The notes beneath the pieces are model-generated. The model was not told where the DNA came from. It was given only the letters and a program-made list of their open reading frames with translations, and ran no database searches. 64,000 bases of DNA from Daejeonella rubra (lineage in GTDB: Bacteria; Bacteroidota; Bacteroidia; Sphingobacteriales; Sphingobacteriaceae): contig NZ_FNHH01000001.1 in the NCBI RefSeq assembly GCF_900103545.1, positions 248,001 to 312,000 on the forward strand, written 5' to 3'. This document shows positions 62,593-64,000 of the stretch, piece after piece (positions within the stretch are counted from its first letter, which is position 1; every line of letters starts with the position of its first letter). The position numbers and the translations under genes were made by a program.

Positions 62593-62608
62593 CCTACATT
62601 AATGTAGG
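62593..62608. repeat. 16-bp perfect palindrome between convergent genes
   Basis: CCTACATTAATGTAGG is a perfect palindrome in the 71-nt gap between the 124-residue gene and the convergent XRE gene. There is no T tract of note, so an operator or weak terminator role is open. Confidence 0.5.
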
Positions 62609-62657
62609 GGACAATCAATAATATTTTGAATGTGCAAAAGAGTAAGCTAATTGATAC

Positions 62658-62903
62658 TTAATTAAATGGCTTTTCAGGAAAGAAATCACTGAAGTTGCAA
62701 TTAAATACCTTTGCTAATTTATTCAAGTGGTTAACATTGTATTTAGCTCTGTGATTTGGACTTTCAACATTACCAACGAATCCGATAGAAATATCCATTT
62801 TAATGGCCAACTGAGATTGTGACAGACCAGATTGTATGCGCATCTCCTTCACTCTATTTATTATGAATAGCTCAATTTCTGTTTTATTAACTCGCTTCGC
62901 CAT
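62658..62903 (-). CDS. XRE-family helix-turn-helix regulator
   Basis: 81 residues, one Cro/C1-type HTH domain: IINRVKEMRIQSGLSQSQLAIKMDISIGFVGNVESPNHRAKYNVNHLNKLAKVF. There is no second domain. The N terminus MAKRVNKTEIELF is basic. It is on the opposite strand to its neighbours and may control the element genes on both sides; its target site is not known. Confidence 0.88.
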   Translation of the reverse strand: MAKRVNKTEIELFIINRVKEMRIQSGLSQSQLAIKMDISIGFVGNVESPNHRAKYNVNHLNKLAKVFNCNFSDFFPEKPFN

Positions 62904-62987
62904 TGTGTTGACAATAACGAGATAGAAAAAATTAAAAACACCTGCACATGTATATGTAAATTTTTATATATTTAGGAAATGTATTTT

Positions 62988-63229
62988 ATGTTAGAAGAAA
63001 ATAAAACCAATTCGAATTCTGGATTAATCATTACCGGCTATTTGTTTTCTGTCTTATCAATTGCATTCTTTCCTTTATTGTTTGCTATGGTTGGAGTAAT
63101 AATAGGGGTTATAAATATTACGAAGAACAATATTGGCATGGCATTTTCCAGATAATATTCTCAGCTGTTTTTGGATTTTTAGGGGCAATTATAGGATTTC
63201 GGGTTGGTTTAGGATTATCACCATTTTGA
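62988..63229 (+). pseudogene. Frameshifted small membrane protein (DUF4190-like)
   Basis: ATG at 62988 opens a frame encoding MLEENKTNSNSGLIITGYLF with two hydrophobic helices (ending FAMVGVIIGVINITKNNIG), but it stops at 63153. The +1 frame continues as HGIFQIIFSAVFGFLGAIIGF to a TGA at 63227-63229 with a fitting third helix. One missing base near 63136 explains the break. It is either a real pseudogene or a sequencing error. The full protein would have ~80 residues and look like a small DUF4190-type membrane protein. Confidence 0.55.
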
Positions 63230-63336
63230 CTTTATTAGACTTATAAAATCTCAATATCATTTAACCATATTTCTTCTGGTATTTTAATTAGTTAAATGCA
63301 AATAACTTATTGTAACACATTAAAATATAACCATAG

Positions 63337-63933
63337 ATGAAAATAAAATTTCTGCATCAAGGATTAATTATTCTTACTGTTACATTATGTAGCTGTACAT
63401 CAAAAGTAAACTTCAATTTTAATTCTAAAGAAACGATAAAGAGCAAAATATTTGATAAGAATCCAACAGAAGCTGCTAAAGGTGCCGTTGAATTGTCGTA
63501 TCAGATATTCAATATAATTGATGAGTACTGCGAAAGACCTATTGGAGATGAATTCTACAGAATGCAGATTTACAATGTTAGTTCAGATGGGAGTACTAAA
63601 GAATATTCGGTTATTGGTGAAATCAAGCTCCATATGATTAACGGTAAAACCAAAATTCTGACAGTAGAGGGTGACTTTCCCATTCCCTACTTTATGAAGA
63701 ATAGTAAGGATGTTGGTCAGTACAAAAATAAAATCATAAAGGAGTTTGAAGTTGATGGAGAAATTTGGTTTGGGATTTATTCTGCTAAAGAAAATACCAT
63801 AATCGATTATACTGATTGCTCAAACGTGAAGGTGTCAAATAGCATTCTAACATCTCGGATGGCAGTAACAAATAGTAAGGAAGCCTTAAATACATTGATT
63901 AACGATAATATAACAGCCTTAATGTTTTTATAA
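63337..63933 (+). CDS. Lipoprotein of unknown function, 198 residues
   Basis: Signal peptide with lipobox LCSC (Cys20) after LIILTVT. The mature part is mostly beta-like with Asn/Ser-rich stretches and contains YCERPIGDEFYRMQIYNVS and VDGEIWFGIYSAKENTI. No known family. It is followed 6 nt later by another exported ORF that runs out of the window, so these two may form an operon. Confidence 0.7.
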   Translation: MKIKFLHQGLIILTVTLCSCTSKVNFNFNSKETIKSKIFDKNPTEAAKGAVELSYQIFNIIDEYCERPIGDEFYRMQIYNVSSDGSTKEYSVIGEIKLHMINGKTKILTVEGDFPIPYFMKNSKDVGQYKNKIIKEFEVDGEIWFGIYSAKENTIIDYTDCSNVKVSNSILTSRMAVTNSKEALNTLINDNITALMFL

Positions 63934-63939
63934 GAATTT

Positions 63940-64000
63940 ATGATTAAATATTTTAAAGTCACAATTACAATTTCAATCTTTTCTTTCACCCTGAATGCAT
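63940..64000 (+). CDS. Partial ORF with signal-peptide start, cut by the window edge
   Basis: ATG at 63940, then MIKYFKVTITISIFSFTLNA, a hydrophobic signal-like segment, to the end of the window. The start lies 6 nt after the stop of the preceding lipoprotein gene. Only 20 residues are visible, so nothing can be said about function. Confidence 0.5.
   Translation, partial: MIKYFKVTITISIFSFTLNA

Noticed and set aside
54719..64000. Element as a filamentous (inovirus-type) prophage
   Set aside because: The gpII-like gene alone is not enough; no Zot-like ATPase or run of small coat proteins is present in the visible part.

Overview
The window is AT-rich chromosomal DNA from a member of the Bacteroidota, most likely family Sphingobacteriaceae (a Pedobacter/Mucilaginibacter-like genus). 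The main signs are a SusC/SusD pair, a second TonB receptor followed by a DUF4249 lipoprotein and an MG2-type protein, arginine decarboxylase next to arginase, TAnnTTTG-type -7 elements, and very little Shine-Dalgarno sequence. No rRNA or tRNA gene and no CRISPR array was seen. The genus is inferred; the phylum is well supported.

Positions 1-54171 look like core chromosome. In order they hold: the 3' part of alaS; gatB with an overlapping thioredoxin-like lipoprotein; an orphan OmpR-type response regulator; an RluA-type pseudouridine synthase; an arginine block (speA, arginase-family enzyme, argS); a 3-hydroxyacyl-CoA dehydrogenase; an orphan susC/susD pair; bioF-bioD; an S24-type repressor divergent from a degenerate GIY-YIG protein, with a palindromic operator candidate between them; msrB; a metallopeptidase/beta-propeller/beta-barrel giant protein; a class A PBP; PPK2; an aminotransferase plus omega-amidase pair; a queuosine-precursor transporter; two tandem alpha/beta hydrolases; FKBP; an alkylglycerol-monooxygenase-like/lysoplasmalogenase/SDR cluster; a four-gene TonB-receptor operon (38291-45403); a GH20 hexosaminidase; small envelope proteins; a PSMA-like M28 peptidase; OsmC; and mnmE.

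A family of degenerate heptanucleotide repeats is spread through this core part (5951-6174, 11815-12046, 34468-34495, 52058-52155). One copy (53754-53865) lies in frame inside the mnmE G domain between the G4 and G5 motifs. The loci share 7-nt words in both orientations, so they look like one dispersed repeat family.

From about 54172 to the right edge the window holds the left part of an integrative element next to the 3' end of mnmE, the same gene end used by Salmonella genomic island 1. It carries a tyrosine recombinase, an excisionase-like HTH protein, a filamentous-phage gpII-like replication initiator, a RadC/JAB protein, an XRE regulator and a set of unrecognised ORFs. Two of those ORFs (59031 and 60228) share a structured leader: an AGTCTT/AAGACT outer stem around a GNRA-capped hairpin, with the same spacing to the start codon and compensatory base changes. 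A separate nested inverted-repeat region lies at 60768-60905. No relaxase or conjugation gene is visible, and the right end of the element is outside the window. This element, with its repeated leader, is the best candidate here for something undescribed.
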